DNA of 64,000 nucleotides from Breviolum minutum Mf 1.05b.01 (GCA_000507305.1 DF239399.1:124001-188000); one strand, 5' to 3'; counted from the first letter of the stretch, positions 1-10,179 are shown. The notes: generated by a model not told the origin, from the letters alone. Numbers and translations are program-made.

Positions 1-267
1 TTGGTTCTGGTTGTCCAAACCGTTTTTTTTGTGACTTCGATTAGGATGGGAAACAACTTATTAGGGGAGTTTTATTAGGGGAATATTGTAAGTGTTGATA
101 CGTTGGGTTGTCCCCCCCTCCCAGCATTCCAGTGGCATGAAGGTTTATAGTGAGTGATTTCCTACAAACAGATCCTGGTGATCCTGGTGACCGGCCGACG
201 TCCTGGGCTCCGTGGCCAAGCTAAGCATGTTAGCTGGCACAAATACCCGGCTATGGCGGGAATGATA

Positions 268-511
268 AACTCGTAGAACTCACTCGTTCTTCAAAGACCC
301 TCTCTTCTGGGGGTTGAATCTCCGAATCGATGGCGATTTTGACGCCTATCGCCACCATCACCGCAAGCGTTTGCGGGCCCTTTCGCTCTCACCGGACCAG
401 CTGCAAGGATTTGGGACCAGGCCGGTTCAGCAACAGCCCCAGCAAGTGCCAAGCCATATTGCGCGGACAACTGATGATACAATGAGTGCGAGCAATTTCA
501 CTCAGCTTTGA
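268..511 (+). CDS. putative terminal exon, unknown protein
   Basis: The frame is open from just after a stop near 265 to a TGA at 509-511, about 80 codons. It contains the stretch FFKDPLFWGLNLRIDGDFDA followed by a basic HHHRKRLRAL segment and a Q/P-rich segment QQQPQQVP. Base composition is GC-richer than the flanks and CpG-containing, as in the other exon-like pieces of this window. No ATG fits the upstream end, so it is read as a last exon entered by splicing; the acceptor was not resolved. The family is not recognised. Confidence 0.35.
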
Positions 512-930
512 GTATAGGAAACAGGAAGTTGAAAAACCCGGCGTTCGGGTTTCCAAAAGGAATGGGAAGTTAATTTATCATGTTATTTCAAGAAATTATT
601 GTTCAACATGAACCCTAAGCAAACTGTTGAAAACATCCTAAACATGGGTGATCCTAACCACTTACTAACTGCGTTGATCCCCCAAATGGGGGAAACCATT
701 TGGCACTTCCATTATGATGAAAGGAAAAAGGAAGAGTAGAGAGCTTATAACAAATCTATTGTGTTATCACACGCACACACCCAAAGTTTAAAATAGAACC
801 TGAAAATGATTGGACTCAAGCAGGAACCCTTGGCTGTAACCCCTTAGAATGAGAAGGGACAGTTGCCACCGATTGATGGTTAGATGGTGGTAGATCATGG
901 TTAAACCCATACTAAGGTAATGCGCCAAAT
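512..930. other. no gene seen
   Basis: No convincing open frame. A short remnant resembling the inner part of family H (GATCCTAACCACTTACTAAC) lies near 648-672. Confidence 0.4.
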
Positions 931-932
931 AT

Positions 933-1048
933 GGATGGTGTTTTCAAAAATAGGGGGAAAACCCCCAAAATGGATGGTGAAAACATGGAAAACCCTACGA
1001 ACAAATGGATGATTTGGGGGGAAAACCCATTATTTTCGGAAACATCCA
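933..1048 (+). mobile_element. family L element
   Basis: Inverted ends TGTTTTCAAAAATAGGGGG and CCCATTATTTTCGGAAACA surround the central AAAATGGATGGTG and CAAATGGATGATTTGGGG arms. Confidence 0.6.
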
Positions 1049-1460
1049 TATGCCGATGTTACAACTCTCTTCTACTAAGAACATACGTTACAACTCTCTC
1101 CATTAGCCCGATGTTAGAACTCTGCATTCAAATATGGATGGTGTTTCCCCCTTTGTCCGGGGGGGCCGATTAAGCATTGGGTATTGTTCCCCTTCCAACA
1201 TGGCCAGCTGTTAACGCCAATGTTATTGCCGAGGTCCCGAGGCCATGTATCCACCAGTGAGAGACTTCAACCGGGACGGGTGATGGGTCAATGGGTGGGT
1301 GGGAATACCGGGAAACCCAATGGCGATGAGGTGGAGTGGATTGGGTTTAATATTTGTGACCAGTTGGGTTGATGACCCTGGTGATTTGCACCCACGAAAG
1401 GAAAAAAATGGCAATGCAAAATGATCCATTTTAATACCCTAAAAATCCAAACCCTTCCCT
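1049..1460. other. no gene seen
   Basis: Contains three spaced variants of the phrase CGATGTTACAACTCTC and G/T-rich sequence; no supported gene or complete element. Confidence 0.3.
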
Positions 1461-1708
1461 AGAGTGGTATTAAGGGATCCAATCCCATCCTCCAGATATC
1501 TCAGGATAGTCCTGGATTCTTAAAGATAGGAGATACATCTTCAAAGGTCTAATTTTGCACATGTGGTTTTCGCCATGCTTTAGTGCCATGTAGTGCCACA
1601 AAAAAAAACGGTCAGAAGAACTGCATCCGCTTCACCAGGTTTCTACTAACGAATGATTGGTTGGAACATTCCAGAACTATGAATGAAAAGTAAGTAATCC
1701 CTAAGAAT

Positions 1709-1808
1709 CCATGGTACGATTGTATATTTACCTACATGAATGGTTGTTTTTAATGGTAAAATATATGATAAAATGTAGGTGAGAAAATATACCAGTCCCA
1801 TGGATGGG
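1709..1808 (+). mobile_element. family G element
   Basis: Hairpin with arms CCATGGTACGATTGTATATTT and ATATACCAGTCCCATGG, with ACCTACATGAATGG opposite the inner arm. Confidence 0.6.
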
Positions 1809-1965
1809 TCATGGGAATGAAATGAGCTGAAATTTCCAGAAATCGCCATGCCGAATCCTCGGAATCCAGGAGCCTGCCATGTATCCAGCAGATGGTTGGG
1901 TGAAGCTCTCGGGTTTGATAGGACGAAAGGGGATACCCTCAGGGTCCAAGTCGACCATTAAATAA

Positions 1966-2052
1966 CGTAGCCCCTGAAAATAAGCCATCCCAATAGGAAA
2001 GTAATCTTCCAACCACCATTTTTCAGGGGCTATGTTAAACTTCGGGGAGTGT
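1966..2052 (+). mobile_element. family D element
   Basis: Begins TAGCCCCTGAAAATAAGCC and ends CAGGGGCTATGTTAAACTTC; ATCTTCCAACCACC is the usual inner sequence of this family. Confidence 0.5.
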
Positions 2053-2154
2053 AGTCGTTTGAAAAAAGACCATGAAATTTTAGTTAATGATTTAGAGTCA
2101 GCAATTCTCGGGAATCATTTGTTGAATGGTCGGCTTGACTTCCAGGGACATACT

Positions 2155-2275
2155 GTTGTTTGTTTCGTTGGTGATTTTTTGTTTACGGATTCTACCATGG
2201 AATTCATCACCATGAAAAACCACCATCTGGTAGGAATATTTTAGGATTTTGTCCAACCACCAAAACCAGCTAAAT
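2155..2275 (+). mobile_element. family M element
   Basis: Carries ACGGATTCTACCATGG, ATCACCATGAAAAACCACC and the usual right end CCAACCACC..AAATCTAAG. Confidence 0.5.
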
Positions 2276-2331
2276 CTAAGTTTATGTTTTGCCTGTGCAA
2301 GCCATGCAAATCAACAATTTTGATGTATAGG

Positions 2332-2467
2332 TAAACCTGAACCCCCAAAACAACCATTTATAAATGGATGTTTCAATTGGATGATGAACCAAATCACCAA
2401 ACATAAAAATGGTTGGAAATCACCATTTCCATCCATTTATAAAGCTGGTCGTTTGGGGTTCCAGGTT
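2332..2467. mobile_element. unclassified inverted-repeat element
   Basis: Left end AACCTGAACCCCCAAAAC pairs with right end GTTTGGGGTTCCAGGTT; inner arms CATTTATAAATGGATG and CATCCATTTATAAAG also pair. Confidence 0.5.
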
Positions 2468-2789
2468 ATAGTGAGGCATCCGGTCATATTGTCAGATACT
2501 GATTGAAGTTCCATGCTCAGTTTCGGGGGTTGCCAGAATCCCTAAAGATACTGTAGCAATCATCTGGATTGTATAGGTTAGGAAATGAAATGGATAGTAG
2601 TAGGAAAGTCCAGGTTGTTTGCATTGTTTTTTGATGTGAGCATTCTGAGATGAATGTCATTCCTCAGGATTCACTTCAGGTGCTTCGCTTGTACTCCCCT
2701 GAAAACACCTGAAAATCACCCCTTTGCAAAGGAAAATCATTTGAACCAAACCTCCATCCTCCATGATGTTGGTTTCCTTGCCATTAGGT

Positions 2790-2937
2790 TGATCGGGTGT
2801 GTTTTTGTACAACCTGGGTTTGTTCGGGCCTTTAAACGAGCACGAAATCCGACGGAGGCCAGCATTTATGGCTCGAACACTCCAATCCTCAAGAGCCGGG
2901 GATCTCAGCAGGGGAGAAGGGAAAGGAAGGGACTGTT
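2790..2937 (+). CDS. putative exon, unknown
   Basis: Open, GC-richer frame containing FVRAFKRARNPTEASIYG. It ends where a family H element begins. An alternative frame is also open, so the frame choice is uncertain and no family is recognised. Confidence 0.25.
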
Positions 2938-2939
2938 CT

Positions 2940-3107
2940 TCTTGGTGGATCATCCCAGGACTTGGATACGTGGTTAGGATCACCCTCCATTTATAAGCCA
3001 TATTCATGCCCATTTGGAAGGGGAATAACCCCCGATCCTTAGGGGACCTACTACATAATCATGGTTATGAAAACCACTTGCGAGTCCATGGGATGATCCT
3101 CGAAGTT
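2940..3107 (+). mobile_element. family H element
   Basis: Ends CTTGGTGGATCATCCCAGG and GGGATGATCCTCGAAG, with the typical CATTTGGAAGGGGAATAACC centre. The usual GTAAGT near the left end is mutated to GATACG, so this copy lacks the splice donor seen in others. Confidence 0.7.
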
Positions 3108-3129
3108 GGCATACCTTCGGCTTGGCTTC

Positions 3130-3275
3130 CACTTCCCCTAGTCTTCTGAAAAAATCCTGCTTAAATACCTTCGGTTTGGAGGTGTGAATGGGAACCCATA
3201 TTAAAGACCTTCTCCATGTGGTGTGTGTTGGTGGGTCCAAACAAATGTATATACTCACAAGGTTTTTGGAAGACT
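3130..3275 (+). mobile_element. family K-like element
   Basis: CCCTAGTCTTCTGAAAAAATCC at the left and GGTTTTTGGAAGACTATAGG at the right form diverged inverted ends. Confidence 0.4.
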
Positions 3276-3467
3276 ATAGGACTTATACCTGGAAGGAACC
3301 ACCAACTGTTGAATTGATCATGGGGGTTTGAGAATGTCACCCTAACCGTTGAAAGTGCTTAACTTTTAGTCCCTTTGTGGGGTGACTTCCGGAGGTCTAG
3401 CGCTCGTAGCTGGTCCATAATTTCCATTGTTTGACTGGTTGTATCATGAACATCAAGCCATTTACAC

Positions 3468-3566
3468 ACCCCCGAAAAACCAACATGGCAATGGAAAAAT
3501 GGACCAGTTGAAGATGTATTGCCTACATAAAATGGGGAAATTTCCAATGTCATGTTAGTTTTCACT
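3468..3566 (+). mobile_element. family F element, diverged
   Basis: ACCAACATGGCAATGGAAAA pairs with TTTCCAATGTCATGTTAG, with the family signature GATGTATT between. Confidence 0.5.
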
Positions 3567-3930
3567 ACATATTCAGTTTTGAGCTCAACTTTTTCACAAC
3601 TGAACATTACATTTGTTGGAAACTACTTTCAAGAGTAGCAGGTAGGATCTTCACAAAACCACTGGGATGAAAATTACCAGTGGTCAAACACTGAATAGTA
3701 TGTTTTCTACAACTATTTGAGCTCTCAATACACCCCAAATAGACCCTAAAGCCATCCCTAAACAAACCCTAGATGAGACCGTCACACTGTCAACAAGACT
3801 TTTGGTGTGTTTTTTTCTCACTGCGGAAAAATCGTAGGAAGCTTTACTCACCCTTTGCGACAATGTTTTAAGTGATGGATGGCGATTAGTTACCAGCATT
3901 TTTCAGCCAAATAGACCAGACACTTTTTGT
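3567..3930. other. no gene seen
   Basis: Moderately AT-rich sequence with no convincing frame and no complete element. Confidence 0.3.
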
Positions 3931-3937
3931 TTGCTTA

Positions 3938-4035
3938 AGGTGATGTTTAAATGGTACCATGGTAAAGCACCATGAAACCACCATTTTGTAGGAATATTTT
4001 AGGATTTTTTCCAACCACCCTAAGTAGCAAATCTA
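3938..4035 (+). mobile_element. family M element
   Basis: TTAAGGTGATGTTTAAATGG, then TACCATGGTAAAGCACCATG and the right end CAACCACC..GCAAATCTAAG. Confidence 0.55.
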
Positions 4036-4394
4036 AGTAAAGTGAACCAAACAATCAAACCATTGAAACCGAAAAGTTATCCAACGAATGATTCTCGAGA
4101 GCACTCTTGAGATCGTTAAATTTCCTTGATGTTTTTTTTTCCGGGGTGGGGGATCCAAACAAGTAGCAAACAAATGGTAAAGTTGTAAGGTTTTCCTTAG
4201 AATAGTGCATGGTTTGAGTTCGTAAATTTGAACGAACTCTGTTGTAGCCTATACCTTACAAATGCCCTTGAATCCAAGTCCAGTCGACCAAACAAGCCGT
4301 GGCAGGTCTTTGGGATCATCCTTTAGCTGAGTATGACATGATTATCAGTGTTGAGTACTCTTTGATCCCTGTGGATTTGTTGAAGATGTGTTTT

Positions 4395-4490
4395 TTTTTA
4401 ACGGATTCTACCCATGGGATTCATCACCATGAAAAACCCACCATGTTAGGGACAAGATGTTGTTTTGGAACTTTTTTCCAAGCATCTTTT
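4395..4490 (+). mobile_element. family M element, partial
   Basis: ACGGATTCTACCCATGGGAT, ATCACCATGAAAAACCCACC, then a T-rich right half ending CCAAGCATC. Confidence 0.45.
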
Positions 4491-4500
4491 GCATGAATGG

Positions 4501-4656
4501 AGTAAAATAACCTCTACAAATGGCCGAAATAATACATGAGTAGAGTGAAAAAACACTACTGATAGGAGTTGTTTCACCCCAGTTCTGACCCCAGTTACCT
4601 ATTTATTTTCCGCCATTTTATAAGAGTTATATTTCACCCCTCGCGGCCCACCTTGT
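4501..4656 (+). mobile_element. family E element, degraded left end
   Basis: Inner AAATGGCCGAAATAAT and GATAGGAGTTGTTTCACCCC; right end GCGGCCCACCTTGT. The left AAGGTGGG end is not present. Confidence 0.5.
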
Positions 4657-4659
4657 CCT

Positions 4660-4840
4660 GCTTCTCCAAGGACCCGATCCGTTGGCACCGGTGGACAGTG
4701 TCTTCTATTTTCGTATCCTTGGAAAAGCAGAGAAGTATTCGGTCTGGAGGCTCAATGCGGAGATTTTTTGCAAAAAAAAAGAGGGCAACCCCTACACCAA
4801 GAGGGGTAGATCCAAAAAATACAGGCATCATTCCCATAGG
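4660..4840 (+). CDS. putative exon between elements, frame uncertain
   Basis: Sits between the right end of a family E copy and a family I copy. Two frames look coding: one with VDSVFYFRILGKAEKYSVWR and one with CLLFSYPWKSREVFGLEAQC. No family is recognised, and only a transcript could choose between them. Confidence 0.3.
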
Positions 4841-4891
4841 ATCCATGTTTGGTATCAATGCTGAGGTTTTTTGGAAAAAAGGGCTTTCTGG

Positions 4892-5036
4892 TGCTTGGAT
4901 GTCCCGTTGGAAGTTAGGATCAATGGTTAGTAGATGGGTTATAACCTACTGATAAATGGTGTATATTGGGGTTATAAAGTATAAACCATATAAACCACTT
5001 ACTTAACCATTTACTAGCTTCCTGGACATCCAAGTG
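4892..5036 (+). mobile_element. family I element
   Basis: GCTTGGATGTCCCGTTGGAA pairs with TTCCTGGACATCCAAGT. The inner part has TTAGGATCAATGGTTAG and GGGGTTATAAAG. Confidence 0.7.
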
Positions 5037-5233
5037 GGGGGGGGTAGATCCAATATATACGCTATACACGCAACAAAAAATGGTGAAAATGGTTGCCACC
5101 AACCTATTAAAAAAGTGGTCGTTGGACTTTCAGAGTATTTTTCGGAAACATGATGAACAAAAATCCTCCCCTTCTTAGAAACCGTGGGAACACCCCACTT
5201 CAGAATCCCATAACTGATGCTTGAACCAATTTT

Positions 5234-5431
5234 TTGTTGAGAATCATCTCAAGCAAAGCACAGTTTGTTTTTGACATTATCAGTTTCTTGGGAGTTGTGC
5301 CCTTTCTCAGGTCTTCAGCAAGCCAAGTGAGGATAGTCATTGTCTTGGTCAACGGCAACATGGAGAGGCACGAACTGCAGGAAACAGGGGATGCTTCGAT
5401 GCTCAAGATGATCACGACCACAGGGAACTAA
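5234..5431 (+). CDS. putative exon, unknown
   Basis: 65-codon open frame containing FVFDIISFLGVVPFLRSSAS and VRIVIVLVNGNMERHELQET, ending in a TAA. The hydrophobic start could be part of a membrane segment. It lies between a family I and a family K element. No family is recognised. Confidence 0.35.
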   Translation: MLRIISSKAQFVFDIISFLGVVPFLRSSASQVRIVIVLVNGNMERHELQETGDASMLKMITTTGN

Positions 5432-5454
5432 GCTCTGAACTTTCCTGAATTCTC

Positions 5455-5626
5455 CATTCGGGAATACAGATTGGATGTGTGTGTGTGGTTGGTGACTGTG
5501 AGGATCGGTGTTTGGGGGCCCCCCAAGTTAATCTCCCTTTCGGTTCGGCCTTTAGGGGGTCCAAACACACCTCCTGAGGTTCGGTATGACTGGAGTATTT
5601 TGGAAGACTAGGGGTTATATAGACAT
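5455..5626 (+). mobile_element. family K-like element
   Basis: Contains GGGGTCCAAACACACCTCCT and the typical right side GGTATGACTGGAGTATTTTGG..GACTAGGGG, as in the copies at 13395 and 29364. Confidence 0.45.
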
Positions 5627-5906
5627 GCTATCATTTGATGATAATAAGTTCCTTAGAAGTCCGAGTCGGTCATTAATTTCATGGTCCTTCCGAAAAGTCC
5701 ATTGTTTTAGTTGGGATTGATTTGTCAACAATTCCAGGGGTGTATTATTTTGTATTATCTTTGACTTGCAGGGAATTGCTATGAAATATCAAAGGAACTC
5801 CGCTTGTTCCCAACACTTGCCAAACACGTCCAAGACAAAAAGGTCTGACTGAGAGTGAAGTTTGTGGGTTCGGATCATTTGGGGGTTCAGATTATCCACC
5901 ACCCCT

Positions 5907-6053
5907 ACTTGGATCTCCCAGGAAGTGAGTAAAATATTAGGATCAATGGGTTATGTCACCCCAATGTACTCCTCCATTTATAAGTAGGTGAAATATTCCA
6001 TTAATCCCGTCACCATTATTCCCAGCACTTCCTTTCCCGGGACATCCAAAGTA
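5907..6053 (+). mobile_element. family I element
   Basis: TACTTGGATCTCCCAGGAAG to CTTCCTTTCCCGGGACATCC, with CACCCCAATGTACTCC in the middle. Confidence 0.65.
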
Positions 6054-6054
6054 C

Positions 6055-6194
6055 ATGTCATTTTTTGTTTTCGGACTTCGGTCACGGTGGGAAACTCGGG
6101 GTCTCACCGCCAGGTGGTTCGTGTTACGGACTTCCAAGGAGCATGGGTTCGTTTGGCACCAGAGACTGAAGCGCAGGCGAGCAGTGCTTGGTAA
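6055..6194 (+). CDS. putative exon, unknown
   Basis: Open GC-rich frame, TVGNSGSHRQVVRVTDFQGA then WVRLAPETEAQASSAW and a TAA. It follows directly on the right end of a family I element, the position expected for an exon after an introner. No family is recognised. Confidence 0.35.
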
Positions 6195-6199
6195 AATTT

Positions 6200-6250
6200 G
6201 TCCCGTTCCTTGGAAGTGCTGGGATCAATGGTGAACGGAATCAATGGGAT
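6200..6250 (+). repeat. family I left-half fragment
   Basis: TGTCCCGTTCCTTGGAAGTG and GATCAATGGTGAACGG match one half of family I. Confidence 0.4.
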
Positions 6251-6290
6251 TTTCAGGGATCCCCAATAATGAGACACCTTCAAATGGTAA

Positions 6291-6388
6291 CTGGTTGGTG
6301 GTTTCAAATATTTTTTATTTTCACCCCTACCTGGGGAAGATTCCCATTTTGACTAATATTTTTCAGATGGGTTGAAACCACCAACCAG
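6291..6388 (+). mobile_element. family A element with exact GTAA duplication
   Basis: CTGGTTGGTGGTTTCAAATA to TTGAAACCACCAACCAG, 98 bp, flanked on both sides by GTAA (6287-6290 and 6389-6392). A T-rich tract followed by CAG precedes the right arm. Confidence 0.85.
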
Positions 6389-6454
6389 GTAAGTTTCCCA
6401 TACTGTTCCCATATCTTTAGGGATTCGAAAATGGGAGTGGTATGGGAATCACCC

Positions 6455-6662
6455 TTGATTGGGATCAATGGATTATAACCTACCCTAAGAATCCTGACCC
6501 CTCAAAACTGGCGTCATTTTGAGGGCCCAAAACACCCCTACTATAGAGGTGCAAACCCCTTCCATTGGAGGGTCAGTTGATTCTTAGGGTACTTGTAAAT
6601 GGAGTATACTGGGGTTACAACCCACTTAACAACCTTTTACTAACTTCCAAGGGGACATCCAA
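6455..6662 (+). mobile_element. family I element split by a family J element
   Basis: The left half (GGGATCAATGGATTATAACC) and right half (GGAGTATACTGGGGTTACAA..ACATCC) are separated by a complete J copy at 6481-6591, so J arrived later. Confidence 0.6.
6481..6591 (+). mobile_element. family J element, nested
   Basis: TACCCTAAGAATCCTGACCC to TGATTCTTAGGGTA with TA at both termini, inside a family I element. Confidence 0.75.
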
Positions 6663-6747
6663 TATAGAGCCTTGGACTCCATGAAAAGTCCAGGACCGCA
6701 ACTACGACTTAGAAGTTGGGACCCAAATAGGGTTATAACCCAGTTTA

Positions 6748-6862
6748 CTACTGTTGATGGAAGAAATCCGGCGATCACCATCTGGGATGTACAAAACCTT
6801 GTAAATCATGGAATAAACTGCTAACCTCAACTGGTTAGCCGGATTTCTTCCATCAACAGTAG
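6748..6862 (+). mobile_element. family B element
   Basis: Near-perfect inverted ends CTACTGTTGATGGAAGAAAT and ATTTCTTCCATCAACAGTAG. Confidence 0.8.
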
Positions 6863-6948
6863 CTTGTTGCGAACTGCCATGAGCCACTAAGTCGGCCGGT
6901 TTTTCATATCTGCGAAGAAAACAGGCATAATACGTTGAACAGCCATTT

Positions 6949-7062
6949 TTAATCGTCAACTCGAAACTTCAATCACAAAAAACCGCAACCGACCAGGCCG
7001 AAGAAAGGCGGGGTCGGGAACAAGCTTCTTTGGCGAGTTGCGCCTGTTTCAAGTCTAGGTGG
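6949..7062 (+). CDS. putative exon, unknown
   Basis: Open from a stop near 6946, with NFNHKKPQPTRPKKGGVGNK then LLWRVAPVSSLGGSGM, up to the left end of an I-type repeat. Basic, GC-rich; not recognised. Confidence 0.3.
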
Positions 7063-7165
7063 TTCTGGGATGTCCATCGTACTTAGTAAATGGATTATAA
7101 CCCCTTTATAAGCGGGTTGTAAGTCCTGTAAATAGGTGAAATAAACCAACTTACCAGGTATCCCC
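7063..7165 (+). repeat. family I-like element
   Basis: GGGATGTCCATCGTACTTAG at the left and ACTTACCAGGTATCCCC at the right. Confidence 0.4.
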
Positions 7166-7257
7166 AAAAATACAAACGTGAAAAGGATTTCCTGCATATA
7201 CAGGTGGTTGAGGGGTCTGTGTTTCATCAAAGTTAAGTAACTCTCTATTAACCCTTA

Positions 7258-7432
7258 CTTGGAGGATCATCCCATTTAGTAGTGCTTACCCCATCATGGT
7301 GATCGGTTCAGTCCCCTAAGGAATCGGGTTGTTAAGGAGCCCTTTCAAATGGCCTATATATAAATGGCTGAAATAAATGGGGGTGATCCGATCACCACGT
7401 ATCCAAGTCCTGGGAGCCCATCCTCCAAGTCA
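7258..7432 (+). mobile_element. family H element
   Basis: CTTGGAGGATCATCCCATTT to AGCCCATCCTCCAAG, with CAAATGGCC in the centre. Confidence 0.65.
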
Positions 7433-7688
7433 GTGCTCTTGTTGTACCTTTTCTCCGGTTGGAGAAGTTTCTCCCGATAAACGTAGTGCTCAGATGACCA
7501 TCTCAATAAAAGGAGTTGATCGACCCTGGCACATGTAGACATGCAAAATTAATCGGAACCTTTCCAACGGACCCCTCAGTCCCCTAAGTAAGTTGCTACA
7601 AGTCGAGCTATTAGATACTCAGGTTTAGGGGGCCGCTCAGTTAGGTCCTGTTGGAGATTTCTTGGAATGTGGACATCCGCATGATATA
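7433..7688. other. no gene seen
   Basis: Contains AGTTGATCGACCCTGGCAC (7511-7529), repeated at about 45287. No supported gene. Confidence 0.3.
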
Positions 7689-7935
7689 TGACTACTATCC
7701 AATTACCGCGAATCATTTCAAAGCAAGAAATGTTCGATTTATGCCCTAACAGCCTACCTAAAAGTACGTTCAGTGCCTGGTTTTGGTTTTCCAAGGCCTT
7801 TTGGTGTACAGAAAACCTTGGTGCAAAGTGTTGCTTATGTGTTGGACAGGTTTTCTGGTGTAGAAAAGGTGCCTTTTGTAAACAAATGTGGTGTAAAAGT
7901 TGTCTGGAGGGGGACTTGGAGGATCATCCCAGTTG
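7689..7935 (+). CDS. exon of unknown protein ending at a splice donor inside an H element
   Basis: An open frame of about 80 codons starts after a TGA at 7687. It contains VRSVPGFGFPRPFGVQKTLV, VQSVAYVLDRFSGVEKVPF and VNKCGVKVVWRGTW, and continues into the left arm of a family H element (reading RIIPV) up to G|GTAAGT at 7935/7936. The likely acceptor is the AG at 8062 at the H right end. Protein family not recognised. The H donor is in the same position as in the spliced genes at 16.0 and 46.5 kb. Confidence 0.45.
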
Positions 7936-8063
7936 GTAAGTGGTTTTTACCCATGGTGATCGTAAGTCCCCCAAGTAGGATTGTTGTTCCCCTTCCAAAT
8001 GGCCTAAGTGGCTTATACATGGGGGTAATCCTAACAACTTACTCACTGGGATGATCCTCCGAG
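7914..8063 (+). mobile_element. family H element, probable intron
   Basis: ACTTGGAGGATCATCCCAGT to ACTGGGATGATCCTCCGAG. Contains GTTG|GTAAGTGG near the left and ends in AG. Confidence 0.75.
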
Positions 8064-8070
8064 AAACAAT

Positions 8071-8176
8071 TACACTCCCTGAAACTAACAGTCAAAGCTG
8101 GAAAACCAATAGTTGGAAGCTGAATTTCCTTTTGGGGAATGGCCGGCTATGTTATCTATTTTAGTTTCCGAGAATG
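8071..8176 (+). mobile_element. family D element
   Basis: TACACTCCCTGAAACTAACA at the left, TTTTAGTTTCCGAGAATG at the right. The frame from the exon upstream can read through it, so part may be exonic. Confidence 0.55.
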
Positions 8177-8415
8177 TAAATACTATGTGACCCTTTCCCA
8201 GGATGCCAGTGACCACCAGAATTATTACGGTTTTAAAGCTCCGGGATTCCTGCCACTATTACTGGATTCGGGGGAAAAATGCACAACTTATACCCGCAGA
8301 ACCACACATTTTGATAAAGATTGACATCAGACCTTTAAGAGCCAAAGCCCAGGAAGTTTTGCTTTTAAGATATCATCAAGATTCCTTTTGGTGGTTTCGA
8401 CATCTTCAGAATTAA
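8177..8415 (+). CDS. putative terminal exon, unknown
   Basis: Open frame ending in TAA at 8413-8415, with TTRIITVLKLRDSCHYYWIR, AQLIPAEPHILIKIDIRPLR and EVLLLRYHQDSFWWFRHLQN. It lies between D and C elements. No recognised domain. Confidence 0.4.
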
Positions 8416-8421
8416 AACTCA

Positions 8422-8578
8422 TTTGAGCAGTGGAATAAAGGGCCCCTGGTTGTTTAGGGTTATATAGGGGATCATGCTACCCAGCTATATTTATAGGGAT
8501 TTTGATAAACCATTGTAAGGATCCCTATCAACCAACCACTACATCGGAATGTCATCTCAGGGTTTTGATTACTGCTCA
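8422..8578 (+). mobile_element. family C element
   Basis: TTTGAGCAGTGGAATAAAGG, CCTGGTTGTTTAGGG|TTATATAGG, then GGATCCCTATCAACCAACCA and a GTTTTGATTACTGCTCA right end. Confidence 0.65.
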
Positions 8579-8794
8579 CTTTTTCCAAGAATGAAACAAG
8601 CAAACCCAAGATTGCCCAAGCAATAATATTTTTTACCATTCGAGTCGTCTGAGTACAGAATCCCTATAATCCTCATAATAATCCTCTATTGGATCTCTAT
8701 TGGCACGGTTACTGGATGGGGGTAGATCCAAATCATATGAAACCCCCCGCAATGAAATGACTTTATGGTCAAATCATCATACATTAAAAAAAAC

Positions 8795-8850
8795 CTCCCA
8801 TAGGATCCATATACTGGTATGTTATATTCGCCTACATGAAAACCATTAAT
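8795..8850 (+). repeat. family G fragment
   Basis: CCCATAGGATCCATATACTGG plus CGCCTACATGAAAACC; right arm missing. Confidence 0.4.
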
Positions 8851-8867
8851 AATATCCACCGGTCATG

Positions 8868-8976
8868 TACCCTAAGAATGATGGGATCTCAAAACTGGTG
8901 GTTTGGAGATCCCAGACCCCTGCGTCATACACATCCACACCCCTCTTTTTCGCAGGGTCTAGTGATTCTTAGGGTA
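8868..8976 (+). mobile_element. family J element
   Basis: TACCCTAAGAATGATGGG to AGTGATTCTTAGGGTA. Confidence 0.7.
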
Positions 8977-8982
8977 GGTAAA

Positions 8983-9150
8983 TATACCGTTCGTCCCGGT
9001 GGAATTTAGCCGCAAACAGGTGGGAAGGTTGGATGCTAGCAGAGACTGTCGAGGTTCGGGGTTTTGGCCTACATGGATGCCCGAAACATGAACCGAAACT
9101 AAGCGAGTTTTCACCATTTAGCAACTTGGACATTTTACCCATAAATAATG
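8983..9150 (+). CDS. putative exon, unknown
   Basis: Open frame of about 55 codons immediately right of a J element, ending in a TGA: NRWEGWMLAETVEVRGFGLH then GCPKHEPKLSEFSPFSNL. Unremarkable globular composition and GC-richer than the flanks; no family recognised. Its position directly after the element suggests the J copy is the preceding intron. Confidence 0.45.
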
Positions 9151-9221
9151 CCTGAAAATCAACCATTCATGCAGGTGAATATACATGGAGCCTATGGGCG
9201 TTATAAATGGTTACAACTATA

Positions 9222-9300
9222 CTAGGTGGTGGTTTTGTTCACATTTTTTATTCTCACCCCTATTTGCGGAAGATGTCAGGATGTCTAATTTGACTAATAT
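9222..9300 (+). repeat. family A left half
   Basis: CTAGGTGGTGGTTTTGTTCA and TTTGACTAATATTGG; the right arm is missing. Confidence 0.5.
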
Positions 9301-9332
9301 TGGACATCGTAGAAAGTAGCTCCGCATAAAAG

Positions 9333-9430
9333 CTAGGTGGTAGTTTCAAATATTTGTTATTTTCACTCTACCTGGGGAAGCTTTCCAATTTGACGAGCAT
9401 ATTTTCAGTTGGGTTGAAACCACCAACCAG
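9333..9430 (+). mobile_element. family A element
   Basis: CTAGGTGGTAGTTTCAAATA to TTGAAACCACCAACCAG; no exact flanking duplication. Confidence 0.75.
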
Positions 9431-9433
9431 TTT

Positions 9434-9506
9434 AGCTACTTGGATGTCCCGGACAGGAAGTTAGGATCAAAAATTAGGATGAGTGGGTTATGTCACCCCA
9501 ATATAT
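9434..9506 (+). repeat. family I left half
   Basis: TACTTGGATGTCCCGGACAG and TTAGGATGAGTGGGTTATGT. Confidence 0.5.
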
Positions 9507-9539
9507 TTGGGTGTTTTTCTTGAAATTAATGGTTTGTGT

Positions 9540-9712
9540 TTCTTCATTGATCAATTCCTTGAAATCATTTCTGAGGGATTTGACATGATTTGACACCCTT
9601 TTTAATTCATGGTAGCTTCAACATTTTTCACAGATGATTTAAATCAAAGATAGAAACCAACCAACAACAACCGAATAAAGTTGAGTTGCATGAAAGAGCG
9701 CATTCTATTGTA
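9540..9712 (-). repeat. inverted copy of 11986-12122
   Basis: AATCATTTCTGAGGGATTTG and GCATGAAAGAGCGCATTCTA are the reverse complements of segments at 11986-12122, making an inverted duplication 2.3 kb apart. Confidence 0.6.
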
Positions 9713-10160
9713 CAGGAGGGGGTAGGTTGACCAGCCATGAAAATATAATCTATTATTAATTGTAATAGAATTGTACATCTAAATGTATTCTGAATGTAAT
9801 CATACATATATGGTATATATTTGTTTGACCTTTTTGAGTTGTCTATTTGTTGACAAATTCCACAAAAAAAGATACATGAACGCATGCTTCTTTGAGGTGG
9901 GCGGGGCTTGGGAGTTGGAAGTCCAAGTCTCCCAAACTTTGCGCATTGGTACCTAAATCCTGAATGAATGGATCAGCCTAAAGACCAGCCACGACTTGTT
10001 TGGTCTACTGGACTCTCAGGGTATATTATTTATGTTTTTATTTGTATGTATAGTTATATGATATATATATATATTTCTTCTTTCTACAACAAATAATATC
10101 ATAGTAAGTTTTAGTTGAGTTCATCCTGGTTATTCATGACTCCTTGCTTCACCCCATAGG
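9713..10160. other. AT-rich, no gene seen
   Basis: Includes an ATATATATAT run near 10060 and, at 9975-10015, CACGACTTGTTTGGTCTACT, a terminal sequence repeated at 4270, 22290 and 61045. Confidence 0.35.
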
Positions 10161-10179
10161 GTTTTGCCACGTTTTTTTT